Part shown: piece after piece, positions 56,148-64,000 of the stretch
Layout of the letters: every line of letters begins with the position of its first letter
Numbering within the stretch: position 1 is the first letter of the stretch
Assembly (NCBI GenBank): GCA_000023185.1
Contig: CP001622.1
Location: 1,674,001-1,738,000 of the forward strand
DNA from: Rhizobium leguminosarum bv. trifolii WSM1325
GTDB taxonomy: Bacteria; Pseudomonadota; Alphaproteobacteria; Rhizobiales; Rhizobiaceae
DNA: 64,000 nucleotides
Direction: 5' to 3'
Program-made: the position numbers and the translations under genes
Notes under the pieces: model-generated
What the model was told of the DNA's origin: nothing
The model's database searches: none
Seen by the model: the letters and a program-made list of their open reading frames with translations, nothing else

Positions 56148-56561
56148 ATGACGAAGAACGGCATTCGGCGCATCGCAACCTTCAACCGCACCGCACTGAT
56201 CTGCGTCGCGGCGGCGATGGCTCTTGCCGGATGCAATCTGACGGCGGAACAAAAGGCCGCAGCCGCCGCCAAGCGAGCGGCGCCGACCGCCGTCGTCATG
56301 CCGGCCACTAAGGGCGAGGCGGCCGAGGGCGGCCTTGCTAAATACCCGGACGGCTATCCGAATTTCGGCGCGCCGCTGACCGCCGCCAATGTCCAGATGA
56401 GCGACGAGCAGGCGGCCGAACTGCAGCATCAGCTGACGGCACTTGCCGCCCGGCGCAAGGCCGGCACGATCTCGGAAGCAGATTATCAGGCCAAGGTCGC
56501 TGAAATGCGGCGTCTCGCCGCCGAGCACGGCACTGATACGCTGTCTGAAATCTCCAAATAG
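56148..56561 (+). CDS. Small lipoprotein with SHOCT-like C-terminus
   Basis: This 137-residue protein has a lipoprotein signal ([14 protein letters not shown]) with the lipidated Cys at about residue 26. An Ala-rich middle is followed by a helix pair ALAARRKAGTISEADYQAKV that looks like the SHOCT fold. The function is unknown. It is divergent from phaC and upstream of alaC but with a gap. Confidence 0.72.
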   Translation: MTKNGIRRIATFNRTALICVAAAMALAGCNLTAEQKAAAAAKRAAPTAVVMPATKGEAAEGGLAKYPDGYPNFGAPLTAANVQMSDEQAAELQHQLTALAARRKAGTISEADYQAKVAEMRRLAAEHGTDTLSEISK

Positions 56562-56782
56562 ACCTTGCCTTTCAGGCAATTTGGACGCAAAGCCTTCGGC
56601 AAGGATCGGAAGACATAATTTTCCCGATAAAGCGCGTTACGCAGCCTTTCCGTCAAAGATTCGCCGCGTCGCTTGGGTCTGATGAATACGGCGTTGCGAT
56701 TCTGAAGTTCGTGTCGCAGCCGCCGGGAGACGGAACGAACTTCGATTGCGGCCCGAAATGCCGCCTTTCCATGGGGAATGAG

Positions 56783-58000
56783 ATGGAAGAGTTTCACAAA
56801 GTCCGGCGTTTGCCGCCTTATGTTTTCGAACAGGTCAACCGTTTGAAGGCAAGCGCGCGAGCGGGCGGCGCCGATATCATCGATCTCGGCATGGGAAACC
56901 CCGACCTTCCCACTCCCCAGTCGATCGTCGACAAGCTGTGCGAGGTCGTGCAGGATCCGCGCACGCACCGTTACTCCTCTTCCAAGGGCATTCCGGGGCT
57001 GCGCCGCGCCCAGGCCGCCTATTATGCCCGCCGTTTCGGCGTCAAGCTCAACCCGGATACCCAGGTGGTTGCCACCTTGGGCTCCAAGGAAGGCTTCGCC
57101 AACATGGCGCAGGCAATCACGGCGCCTGGCGACGTGATCCTCTGCCCGAATCCCACCTATCCGATCCACGCCTTCGGCTTCCTGATGGCGGGTGGCGTGA
57201 TCCGTTCCATGTCGGTGGAGCCGGATGCGAGCTTCTTCGAACCGCTGGAACGCGCCGTCAAGCATTCGATCCCGAAGCCCTTGGCGCTGATCCTCAACTA
57301 TCCCTCGAACCCGACGGCTTTTGTCGCGACGCTCGATTTCTACAAGGACGTCATCGCCTTTGCGAAAAAGCATGACATCATCGTGCTTTCCGATCTTGCC
57401 TATTCGGAAATCTACTTCGACGGCGCCCCGCCGCCGTCGGTTCTCGAAGTGCCGGGCGCTATGGACGTGACCGTCGAGTTCACCTCGATGTCGAAAACCT
57501 TCTCCATGCCCGGCTGGCGCATGGGCTTTGCCGTCGGCAACGAGCGACTGATCGCAGCGCTCACCCGCGTCAAGTCCTATCTCGACTACGGCGCCTTCAC
57601 GCCGATCCAGGTGGCGGCAACGCACGCGCTGAACGGCGATGGTTCCGACATTGCGGAAGTCCGCAACGTCTATAAACGTCGCCGCGACGTCATGGTCGAA
57701 AGCTTCGGCAAGGCCGGGTTCGACGTGCCGCCGCCGGCTGCGACGATGTTCGCCTGGGCGAAGATCCCGGAAAAGTTCCGTCATCTCGGTTCGCTGGAAT
57801 TCTCCAAGCTGCTGGTCGAGAAGGCCGACGTCGCCGTTGCCCCGGGCATCGGCTTCGGCGAAATGGGCGACGACTACGTCCGTCTGGCACTTGTCGAGAA
57901 TGAACACCGCATCCGCCAGGCTGCGCGCAACATCAAGAAGTTCATGTCGACGGCAGACGAGACGATGCACAACGTCATCTCGCTGAACGCACACCGCTAA
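56783..58000 (+). CDS. alaC: Alanine transaminase-type aminotransferase
   Basis: This 405-residue PLP enzyme is close in length to E. coli AlaC (412). The PLP lysine lies in TSMSKTFSMPGWRMGFAVGN, and LGMGNPDLPTPQ and LNYPSNPTAFVAT match the family. It probably makes alanine from glutamate and pyruvate. ATG 56783 follows GGGGAATGAG; two earlier in-frame Met codons are possible. hom follows after 61 bases in the same direction. Confidence 0.88.
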   Translation: MEEFHKVRRLPPYVFEQVNRLKASARAGGADIIDLGMGNPDLPTPQSIVDKLCEVVQDPRTHRYSSSKGIPGLRRAQAAYYARRFGVKLNPDTQVVATLGSKEGFANMAQAITAPGDVILCPNPTYPIHAFGFLMAGGVIRSMSVEPDASFFEPLERAVKHSIPKPLALILNYPSNPTAFVATLDFYKDVIAFAKKHDIIVLSDLAYSEIYFDGAPPPSVLEVPGAMDVTVEFTSMSKTFSMPGWRMGFAVGNERLIAALTRVKSYLDYGAFTPIQVAATHALNGDGSDIAEVRNVYKRRRDVMVESFGKAGFDVPPPAATMFAWAKIPEKFRHLGSLEFSKLLVEKADVAVAPGIGFGEMGDDYVRLALVENEHRIRQAARNIKKFMSTADETMHNVISLNAHR

Positions 58001-58061
58001 TCCAACCGTTGGGCAGCCGCGTCATGCGGCTGCCGCCACACAGACATTTCAGGATCGATCC

Positions 58062-59387
58062 ATGGCAGATGCCCTCAAAATCGGCATTGCGGGCTTGGGC
58101 ACCGTTGGCGCCTCGCTTGTCCGCATCATTCAGCAGAAAAGCAACGAGCTTGCCGTCACCTGCGGGCGTCCGATCACCATCACCGCCGTTTCGGCACGTG
58201 ACAAGGCGAGGGACCGCGGCATCGATCTTTCCGCTGTTACCTGGTTCGACCGGCCGGAAGAGCTTGCCGAAAAGGGCGATATCGACGTCTTCGTCGAGCT
58301 GATGGGCGGCGCCGAAGGGGCTGCCAACATCTCGGTGCGTACGGCACTCCAGCGTGGTCTCCATGTGGTGACAGCCAACAAGGCGCTGCTTGCCTATCAC
58401 GGCGTCGAGCTTGCGACGATCGCCGAGGAGAAGGGGTCGCTGCTGAACTTCGAGGCGGCGGTCGCCGGCGGCATCCCGGTCATCAAGGCCCTGCGTGAAT
58501 CGCTGACGGGCAATTCCGTCTCGCGCATCTATGGCATCATGAATGGCACCTGCAATTATATCCTGACCAAGATGGAGAAGGAGGGGCTTTCCTTCGCCGA
58601 ATGCCTCAAGGAAGCGCAGCGGCTGGGTTATGCCGAGGCCGATCCGGCCTTCGATATCGAGGGCAACGACACGGCCCATAAGCTTTCCATCTTGACGACG
58701 CTCGCCTTCGGCAATCAGATCGCCGCCGACGACATCTATCTCGAAGGCATCACCAACATCTCGATCGAGGATATCCACGCCGCTGCCGAACTCGGTTATC
58801 GCATCAAGCTCTTGGGCGTTGCCCAGCGCACCGATACCGGCATCGAACAGCGCGTCCATCCCACAATGGTGCCGGTCGATTCGGTCATCGCCCAGGTCGA
58901 CGGCGTTACCAATGCAGTGGCGATCGAATCCGACGTGCTCGGCGAACTGCTGATGGTCGGCCCTGGCGCCGGCGGCAACGCCACAGCCTCGTCGGTGCTT
59001 GGTGATATCGCCGATATCGCCAAGAGCCAGCCGGGCGCCCAGCGGGTGCCGGTGCTCGGCCATCCCGCAACCACACTGGAACCCTATCGCAAGGCGCAGA
59101 TGCAGAGCCACGAGGGCGGCTATTTCATCCGCCTGACCGTGCTCGACCGCACCGGCGTCTTTGCCAGCGTCGCAACCCGCATGGCCGAAAACAACATCTC
59201 GCTGGAATCGATCGTCCAGCGCTCCAAGCAGCACCTGGCGCCATCGCATCACCAGACGATCATTCTCGTCACCCACGCGACGACGGAAGACTCGGTGCGC
59301 AAGGCAGTCGCTTCGATCAAGTCGGAAGGTTACCTCTTCGGCGAGCCGCAGGTGATTCGCATCGAGCGGCCCAAAGAGGAAGGCTGA
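58062..59387 (+). CDS. hom: Homoserine dehydrogenase
   Basis: This 441-residue enzyme reduces aspartate semialdehyde to homoserine in threonine and methionine synthesis. The N-terminal NAD(P) motif GLGTVGASLV, the catalytic segment with NGTCNYILTKMEKEG and YAEADPAFDIEGNDTAHK, and the C-terminal ACT domain (about 350-430; LTVLDRTGVFASVATRMAEN) are visible. The ACT domain suggests feedback control by threonine. A terminator follows. Confidence 0.96.
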   Translation: MADALKIGIAGLGTVGASLVRIIQQKSNELAVTCGRPITITAVSARDKARDRGIDLSAVTWFDRPEELAEKGDIDVFVELMGGAEGAANISVRTALQRGLHVVTANKALLAYHGVELATIAEEKGSLLNFEAAVAGGIPVIKALRESLTGNSVSRIYGIMNGTCNYILTKMEKEGLSFAECLKEAQRLGYAEADPAFDIEGNDTAHKLSILTTLAFGNQIAADDIYLEGITNISIEDIHAAAELGYRIKLLGVAQRTDTGIEQRVHPTMVPVDSVIAQVDGVTNAVAIESDVLGELLMVGPGAGGNATASSVLGDIADIAKSQPGAQRVPVLGHPATTLEPYRKAQMQSHEGGYFIRLTVLDRTGVFASVATRMAENNISLESIVQRSKQHLAPSHHQTIILVTHATTEDSVRKAVASIKSEGYLFGEPQVIRIERPKEEG

Positions 59388-59418
59388 GCTTTTTCCCGTC
59401 CCGGAGGACCGTTGAGCC

Positions 59419-59443
59419 GCCCTGTTCCTGCAGGGCAGTTTTT
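59419..59443 (+). terminator. Terminator after hom
   Basis: Stem GCCCTG / CAGGGC with a six-base loop TTCCTG is followed by AGTTTTTT. Confidence 0.75.
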
Positions 59444-59547
59444 TCTGTTATCTATTCAACCTTCCCTTACGGAAGCCTATATTAACAGATACCGAAATAT
59501 TGATATAACTAAACCTAAGATGGTGAGTCGTCTGGGTGGAGAATTTC

Positions 59548-59793
59548 ATGAGTAAGGACAGCCACGCCGGGAAGGGGTATGGCTACCCGAGCGATGTGCC
59601 GCCGAACCCTCCTGATATGCCTGAGGAAATCCTCAAGCCGGCCTACCGTGAAATTCCTGAAGAGGTCTCTGATGAGGCTGAAGACGAGGAAAACACGGAA
59701 GGCCGTAACTGGGCCATTCTGCTGACGCTGTTTTCGTTCCTGCTGGTGCAGTTCGCCGGCATCGCCCTGATCGTCTGGGCGGTATTCTGGTAA
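59548..59793 (+). CDS. Small single-pass membrane protein (81 residues)
   Basis: A Pro/Glu-rich N-terminal part (GYPSDVPPNPPDMPEEILK) leads to a single C-terminal hydrophobic helix (WAILLTLFSFLLVQFAGIALIVW). This plan suits a tail-anchored or type II subunit, but I recognise no family. ATG 59548 is favoured over an in-frame GTG at 59536. It lies between hom and recJ, where several relatives of this organism carry glpX instead (from memory, unverified). Confidence 0.65.
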   Translation: MSKDSHAGKGYGYPSDVPPNPPDMPEEILKPAYREIPEEVSDEAEDEENTEGRNWAILLTLFSFLLVQFAGIALIVWAVFW

Positions 59794-59873
59794 AAACCCG
59801 TGTCTGCAAATCCATCGCTATGTTATCTCCGCTGCTCCTGTAGAAAGAGCAGATGAAGTCAGCGGAGTATGGC

Positions 59874-61676
59874 ATGGCAGATCTCGTCGATCCGGTACAG
59901 CGCGCGTTTCTCGGCGTGGAGAAATCCGCGCTCGACAATCGCTGGGTCGCGCGGCTCGACCAGGCAGGGCAGAACCGCGCGCTGGCCATGTCGCAGATCC
60001 ACGGACTGCCAGATCTGATCGCCCGGGTGCTGGCCGGGCGCGGCGTGACGGTAGACGAGGCGATCGAATTCCTCGACCCGACGATCCGCAGCCTGATGCC
60101 CGATCCCCATAAGCTGACCGATTGCGAAAAGGCCGCAAATCGCCTCCTGCGTGCCATCGAGCGCGGCGAGAGCGTCGCGATCTTCGGCGACTACGACGTC
60201 GACGGTGCAGCCTCCTCGGCGCTGATGTTTCGCTTTCTCAGCCATTTCGGCGTCAGGGCGACCATCTATATCCCCGACCGCGTCTTCGAAGGTTACGGCC
60301 CTAATCCGGCGGCGATCAACCAGTTGATCGATAACGGTGCTGAGCTGATCGTCACCGTCGATTGTGGCTCCACCAGCCACGAGGCGCTGGCCGCCGCTGC
60401 CGCGCGCAACATCGATGTCGTCGTCATCGATCACCACCAGGTGACACATGAGCTGCCGCCCTGCCATGCGCTGGTCAACCCGAACCGCGAGGACGACCTC
60501 TCGGGGCAGGGGCATCTTTGCGCCGCCGGCGTCGTCTTCATGGTGCTGGTCGCGACGCTCCGGCTGCTGCGCGCGGCCGGCAATAAGCGCATCCTGGCGA
60601 TCGACCTGCTGCAGTGGCTGGATATCGTAGCACTTGCGACGGTCTGCGATGTCGTGCCGCTGAAGGGCCTTAACCGCGCCTATGTGGTGAAGGGGCTGGT
60701 CGCTGCCCGCCACCAGAGCAATGCCGGGCTGGCTGCACTCTTCCGCAAGGCGGGGCTCGCCGGCCCGGTGACACCCTATCATTTCGGCTTCCTGATCGGC
60801 CCGCGCATCAATGCCGGCGGGCGGATCGGCGACGCGGCACTCGGAAGCCGCCTGCTGACGCTCGACGACGCCGGAGAGGCTGATGTGATCGCGCAGCGCC
60901 TCGACGAGCTCAATCGAGAACGCCAGGCGATGGAGGCGATCATGCTGCAGGAGGCCGAAGCCGAGGCGCTTGCCGAATATGGCGACGGCGAGGGTGCCTC
61001 CGTCATCGTCACCGCCCATGAGAAATGGCATCCCGGCATCGTCGGGCTGATCGCGGCGCGGCTGAAGGAAAAATTCAAACGGCCCGCTTTCGCGATCGCC
61101 TTCGATCCCTCCGGCCGCGGCACCGGCTCGGGCCGCTCGATCAACGGCTTCGACATGGGCAGGATGGTCCGGGCTGCGGTTGACGAGGGTCTGCTCGTCA
61201 AAGGCGGCGGCCACGCCATGGCCGCGGGCCTGACGGTTGAGCGCACCGATCTCGGCAGGCTGAGGACCTTCTTCACCGAGAAGGCCGAGAGGACGGTGGC
61301 CAGCCTCGTCGCCAACGAAACGCTGAAGATCGACGGCGCGATCGGCGCAAGCGGCGCCACCCTCGAACTCATCGACCGCCTGGAGGCCGCCGGCCCCTAT
61401 GGCTCCGGTCACGCACAGCCGCTCTTTGCCATACCGGCGCATCGCCTGCGCGACGCCCGCCTGGTCGGCGAGAAACATGTGAAGGTGACGCTGGAGGCCA
61501 TGGACGGATCGCGACTCGACGGCATCGCCTTCCGCGCCGCCGATACGCCGCTTGGCAATCTTCTCATCAATTCACGCGGCGCCAACCTGCATGTCGCCGG
61601 TTCGCTCGGTGCCGATCATTACCAGGGCGCACGCCGCATCCAGCTGCGCGTCTGCGATGCAGCGCCGGCGAAATAG
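59874..61676 (+). CDS. recJ: Single-stranded-DNA-specific 5'-3' exonuclease RecJ
   Basis: This protein of about 600 residues has the DHH-superfamily motifs IFGDYDVDGAASSALM, VDCGSTSHEALA and VVIDHHQ, and a C-terminal DHHA1 domain with GGGHAMAAG. RecJ degrades single-stranded DNA 5' to 3' in recombination and mismatch repair. ATG 59874 is chosen because GGAG lies six bases upstream; ATG 59853, seven codons earlier, is a weaker option. Confidence 0.95.
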   Translation: MADLVDPVQRAFLGVEKSALDNRWVARLDQAGQNRALAMSQIHGLPDLIARVLAGRGVTVDEAIEFLDPTIRSLMPDPHKLTDCEKAANRLLRAIERGESVAIFGDYDVDGAASSALMFRFLSHFGVRATIYIPDRVFEGYGPNPAAINQLIDNGAELIVTVDCGSTSHEALAAAAARNIDVVVIDHHQVTHELPPCHALVNPNREDDLSGQGHLCAAGVVFMVLVATLRLLRAAGNKRILAIDLLQWLDIVALATVCDVVPLKGLNRAYVVKGLVAARHQSNAGLAALFRKAGLAGPVTPYHFGFLIGPRINAGGRIGDAALGSRLLTLDDAGEADVIAQRLDELNRERQAMEAIMLQEAEAEALAEYGDGEGASVIVTAHEKWHPGIVGLIAARLKEKFKRPAFAIAFDPSGRGTGSGRSINGFDMGRMVRAAVDEGLLVKGGGHAMAAGLTVERTDLGRLRTFFTEKAERTVASLVANETLKIDGAIGASGATLELIDRLEAAGPYGSGHAQPLFAIPAHRLRDARLVGEKHVKVTLEAMDGSRLDGIAFRAADTPLGNLLINSRGANLHVAGSLGADHYQGARRIQLRVCDAAPAK

Positions 61677-61715
61677 AGCAGTCGCGCAAGAGCGCTGACG
61701 ATGTGGAGTGTCAAG

Positions 61716-61829
61716 GGAGAGAAAGTGGTACGCCCTAGGGGAGTCGAACCCCTCTTCCCAGAATGAAAATCTGGTGTCCTAACCGATAGACGAAGGGCGC
61801 TTCCTTCGTGGTGGCGCCCTTATAGTCAG
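61716..61829. repeat. 114-bp duplication unit carrying a tRNA-Glu gene (copy 1)
   Basis: Bases 61716-61829 are identical to 62185-62298. The unit contains the whole tRNA-Glu(UUC) gene plus ten bases on its 3' side and 29 on its 5' side, so promoter-proximal DNA was copied as well. Confidence 0.92.
61726..61800 (-). tRNA. tRNA-Glu (UUC), copy 1
   Basis: A 75-base gene with encoded CCA, on the minus strand. The acceptor GCGCCCT pairs with the AGGGCGT end, and the anticodon stem CCAGA / TCTGG carries the loop TTTTCAT with anticodon TTC. It decodes GAA and GAG. Identical to the copy at 62195-62269. Confidence 0.95.
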
Positions 61830-62045
61830 CGCCTTCGAAGGCCGCAAGCGCCAAGGCGCGAAAAAATCATCGTTTTCGCCGATTTATTTTGGCTGTGGAA
61901 AAATGAGGCGCAAGCTGCGGCGGAGCGGAGACAAATCAAACCGGCGGGCTAGGATGGGCAGCGTCGCGCGAACCGAAGGGTTCTCCTCGAGGGGACTGAC
62001 AGGGCCGGCCGACGTCGATCGAATGACGACGGCCTATCAACAGGA

Positions 62046-62120
62046 TGGTACGCCCTAGGGGAGTCGAACCCCTCTTTACAGAATGAGAATCTGTCGTCCT
62101 AACCGATAGACGAAGGGCGC
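62046..62120 (-). tRNA. tRNA-Glu (CUC)
   Basis: A 75-base gene with encoded CCA. It shares the acceptor, D-arm and T-arm with the UUC copies, but the anticodon stem is ACAGA / TCTGT and the loop TTCTCAT has anticodon CTC, which reads GAG. The flanks differ from those of the UUC copies. Confidence 0.95.
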
Positions 62121-62184
62121 AGGTAGCTTCGTTAAAATAGGAGCGCGCGCCGGCTTCTGCAAGCGGAAGTGATGGCTTCTATAT

Positions 62185-62298
62185 GGAGAGAAAGTGGTAC
62201 GCCCTAGGGGAGTCGAACCCCTCTTCCCAGAATGAAAATCTGGTGTCCTAACCGATAGACGAAGGGCGCTTCCTTCGTGGTGGCGCCCTTATAGTCAG
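62185..62298. repeat. 114-bp duplication unit carrying a tRNA-Glu gene (copy 2)
   Basis: Identical to 61716-61829, offset by 469 bases; sequence diverges immediately outside the unit on both sides. Confidence 0.92.
62195..62269 (-). tRNA. tRNA-Glu (UUC), copy 2
   Basis: Identical 75-base tRNA-Glu with anticodon TTC and encoded CCA; see the copy at 61726-61800. This is the first of the three in the direction of transcription. Confidence 0.95.
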
Positions 62299-62477
62299 GC
62301 GTTTTGAATCCCGCAAGCGGAATTGCGGTTTTCCTTCAAAAAAATGACAGGAAATCCGAGTGCATTCGAGAAGCCGATTATTGAAGCTGAATCAATAGGC
62401 TGCCGGTTGTTTCTTTAACGCGACGAGGCGGCGCTGCCGTAACGTGATGCGAAAATCGCGCGGCCGTCAGGCGGCCG

Positions 62478-63539
62478 TCAGATCGCTCTTGCCGTCGTGA
62501 TCGGCGCCCGTTTGCCGCCGCAGCCCCAGTTCCAGTCACGGGTTTTGCCGGTATCGAGGTGAACCGAATCCGTGTGGCAGTAGGTGCCGACGCCGCCGCG
62601 GTCCGGCAACGAGCGGATATAGGCGGCGATGTCCCATTTCGTCACGCCGTCGATCTGGATGTCGGCGGCCTCGCAGCTCTTGTGCATCGATTCGTCGGCG
62701 CCGCCGGCGAGGCGGTTGTGCTCTTCGTCGCGATAGCCGGAAGTGACGATGACAGGCCGGCCGAAATGGCTTTCGACCGTCTTGATCACTTTCAGCAGGT
62801 CGGGCTTGAAGCAGCCGACCTCGACCTTGTCGTTCTGGAGATGCAGCCTGTTCGGCGCGATGCGCGTCATGCCGGGCAGGGCCGCCTTGTGCAGCAGGCC
62901 GGAAAGGCTGCCAAGCAGGTTCTGCTTCGGCGCACTGTAGAGCGCGTTCATCGTCGAGGTGGGAATGCTGCCCGTCGCCAACGACGCTGTCTGCACGGGC
63001 GCAAGCTGCGTGCTGCTATTCTGTGAGGATTGCTGCGGCAGCACCGGCTCCGCCGGCTGCTGGGGCACGGGCGGCTGGCTGTAGACGCTGCTTCGCGACG
63101 GTGCTGCACCTTCCACCGGCACATAGGCCTGCGGCTGAATGATCGTGGACGTGCTGTTGTTCTGCGGCGCCGGCTGGTGATCGGAAAAGATGCTCATCGC
63201 CTGCGCGTTGATCCGGGTCGACTGCAGGACGAGCCCGCCGATATTGGCGGGCGCCGCCGTTGCCGAACCGGCGGGCGGGACGGCTGCATTCGGATCTGGT
63301 GCTACGACCTGAGGCGCGCCTTGGGCGCCGGAGACGTTGACCAGCCGGGGATCGCTATAGACCGAACGTGGGGCAGGGCTTGCAGGCGCTGCCGTGGCGA
63401 GCTGCGGTGCTGCTGCGGCTTGCACCGCCGGAACCGCCGCCGCCGAATCGAGCGCCTTCTTGTCCGACGCGCAGCCGGACAGCGCCAGCACCGAGGTGGC
63501 GATCAGCAAAGCGCCCGTCACGGGCATCCGCATCTGCAT
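62478..63539 (-). CDS. M15-type (YcbK/DUF882-like) peptidase lipoprotein
   Basis: This 353-residue lipoprotein has a signal peptide and lipobox (LLIATSVLALSGC), a long Ala/Pro/Gln-rich linker, and a C-terminal peptidase M15A-type domain. The zinc motif appears as SMHKSCEAADIQI (His-x6-Asp) and the second His in TDSVHLDT. It probably cleaves peptide cross-links or D-Ala peptides in the wall. ATG 63539 is used; ATG 63533 is an alternative. An extended upstream frame is not supported. Confidence 0.85.
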   Translation of the reverse strand: MQMRMPVTGALLIATSVLALSGCASDKKALDSAAAVPAVQAAAAPQLATAAPASPAPRSVYSDPRLVNVSGAQGAPQVVAPDPNAAVPPAGSATAAPANIGGLVLQSTRINAQAMSIFSDHQPAPQNNSTSTIIQPQAYVPVEGAAPSRSSVYSQPPVPQQPAEPVLPQQSSQNSSTQLAPVQTASLATGSIPTSTMNALYSAPKQNLLGSLSGLLHKAALPGMTRIAPNRLHLQNDKVEVGCFKPDLLKVIKTVESHFGRPVIVTSGYRDEEHNRLAGGADESMHKSCEAADIQIDGVTKWDIAAYIRSLPDRGGVGTYCHTDSVHLDTGKTRDWNWGCGGKRAPITTARAI

Positions 63540-63714
63540 GTTAAGCAAGCGACAGTCTCCAGTTGATGCGGAAAATCGGCGAAAAACGCTTCTCTTCCGC
63601 TTCGAGTCGCCAGGAGATTGCCTGCGGCGTCGGATCGCGGCAAGCGCCGAGGCGCCGGCCGGACCCGAAATCGAAAAAGCCGCAAGCCTCGCAAAAGCCT
63701 TGCGACGAAAACCC

Positions 63715-64000
63715 TTACCAGGCGCCGGTATTGCCCATCGAGGCCCAGGGCTCAGCGGCCGGAAGCGGGCTGCCTTTCTGCAGGATTTCGATCGAGATGC
63801 CATCGGGCGAGCGCACGAAGGCCATGTTGCCGTCGCGCGGCGGCCGGTTGATGGTGATGCCGTTGTCCATCAGATTCTGGCAGGTGGCGTAAATATCGTC
63901 GACCTCATAAGCGAGGTGGCCGAAATTGCGACCTCCGCTATAATCTTCCGTGTCCCAATTGTAGGTAAGCTCGAGGCAGGGGGCTTTTTCGCTGCGCGCA
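63715..64000 (-). CDS. gloA: Lactoylglutathione lyase, C-terminal part (truncated by window end)
   Basis: The last 94 residues of glyoxalase I are present; the N-terminus lies beyond base 64000. The segments [32 protein letters not shown] and [13 protein letters not shown] contain the metal ligands Glu, His and Glu seen in the family. The enzyme isomerises the methylglyoxal-glutathione hemithioacetal to lactoylglutathione. The protein ends in a GNTGAW tail. Confidence 0.93.
   Translation of the reverse strand, partial: ARSEKAPCLELTYNWDTEDYSGGRNFGHLAYEVDDIYATCQNLMDNGITINRPPRDGNMAFVRSPDGISIEILQKGSPLPAAEPWASMGNTGAW

Overview
The window is a GC-rich chromosomal segment of an alphaproteobacterium, almost certainly a Rhizobium of the leguminosarum/etli group. 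Evidence: rhizobial gene content and order (secDF with a DUF498 protein and a phytoene-synthase-like protein, an NDUFA12-like complex I subunit, accBC-aroQ, class I phaC, trmFO, hom-recJ), clustered DUF1127 mini-proteins, and two families of intergenic palindromic repeats typical of rhizobia. It is mostly housekeeping core. There is no integrase, transposase, prophage or CRISPR array.

Layout. 1-16 kb is a largely co-directional block: end of dgt, argS, a SPOR-domain envelope protein, nagZ, scpA-scpB, tatA-tatB-tatC, serS, surE, pcm and an NlpD-like LytM lipoprotein (surE-pcm-nlpD order as in enterobacteria), then a divergent DUF815 ATPase. 15.8-20.6 kb holds yajC-secDF followed almost without gaps by bacterial counterparts of the mitochondrial complex I assembly factors NDUFAF3 and NDUFAF6, and a small membrane protein. 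20.7-23.5 kb, on the minus strand, has trmFO, two DUF1127 mini-genes and a putative small RNA unit with CUCCUCCUCCC-loop hairpins; two of these units share a promoter-like sequence. 23.5-27.7 kb: a DUF2157/GDYXXLXY membrane pair, tRNA-Leu(UAG), trigger factor and a SnoaL-like protein. 27.8-37.3 kb is mostly minus strand: a B12-binding radical SAM protein, a frameshifted endonuclease/exonuclease/phosphatase gene, an SthA-type transhydrogenase, an FMN alpha-hydroxy-acid oxidase, map-radC and ruvX, with a TetR regulator and two small membrane proteins on the plus strand.

37.5-46.3 kb: a UPF0173 hydrolase, gatC-gatA and gatB separated by a small accessory patch (hypothetical, YjhX family, GNAT, DUF1294), then two further GNAT genes flanking a lower-GC membrane protein gene, then the NDUFA12-like and DUF2155 genes. 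46.4-51.2 kb, minus: a DsbA-like thioredoxin-fold protein, aroQ, accB, accC, aat and a DUF2167 membrane protein. 51.4-64 kb: an aminotransferase, a membrane-anchored DUF2778 L,D-transpeptidase-like protein, phaC, a small lipoprotein, alaC-hom, a tiny membrane protein, recJ, three tRNA-Glu genes (UUC, CUC, UUC; the UUC copies lie in an identical 114-bp duplication), an M15-type peptidase lipoprotein and the end of gloA.

Themes are translation and tRNA charging (argS, serS, gatCAB, tRNAs, map, tig, aat, trmFO), protein export (Tat, Sec), cell-wall remodelling (SPOR, NagZ, NlpD-like, L,D-transpeptidase-like, M15) and complex I biogenesis. Starts were chosen from ribosome-binding sites and family length; several differ from the longest open frame.
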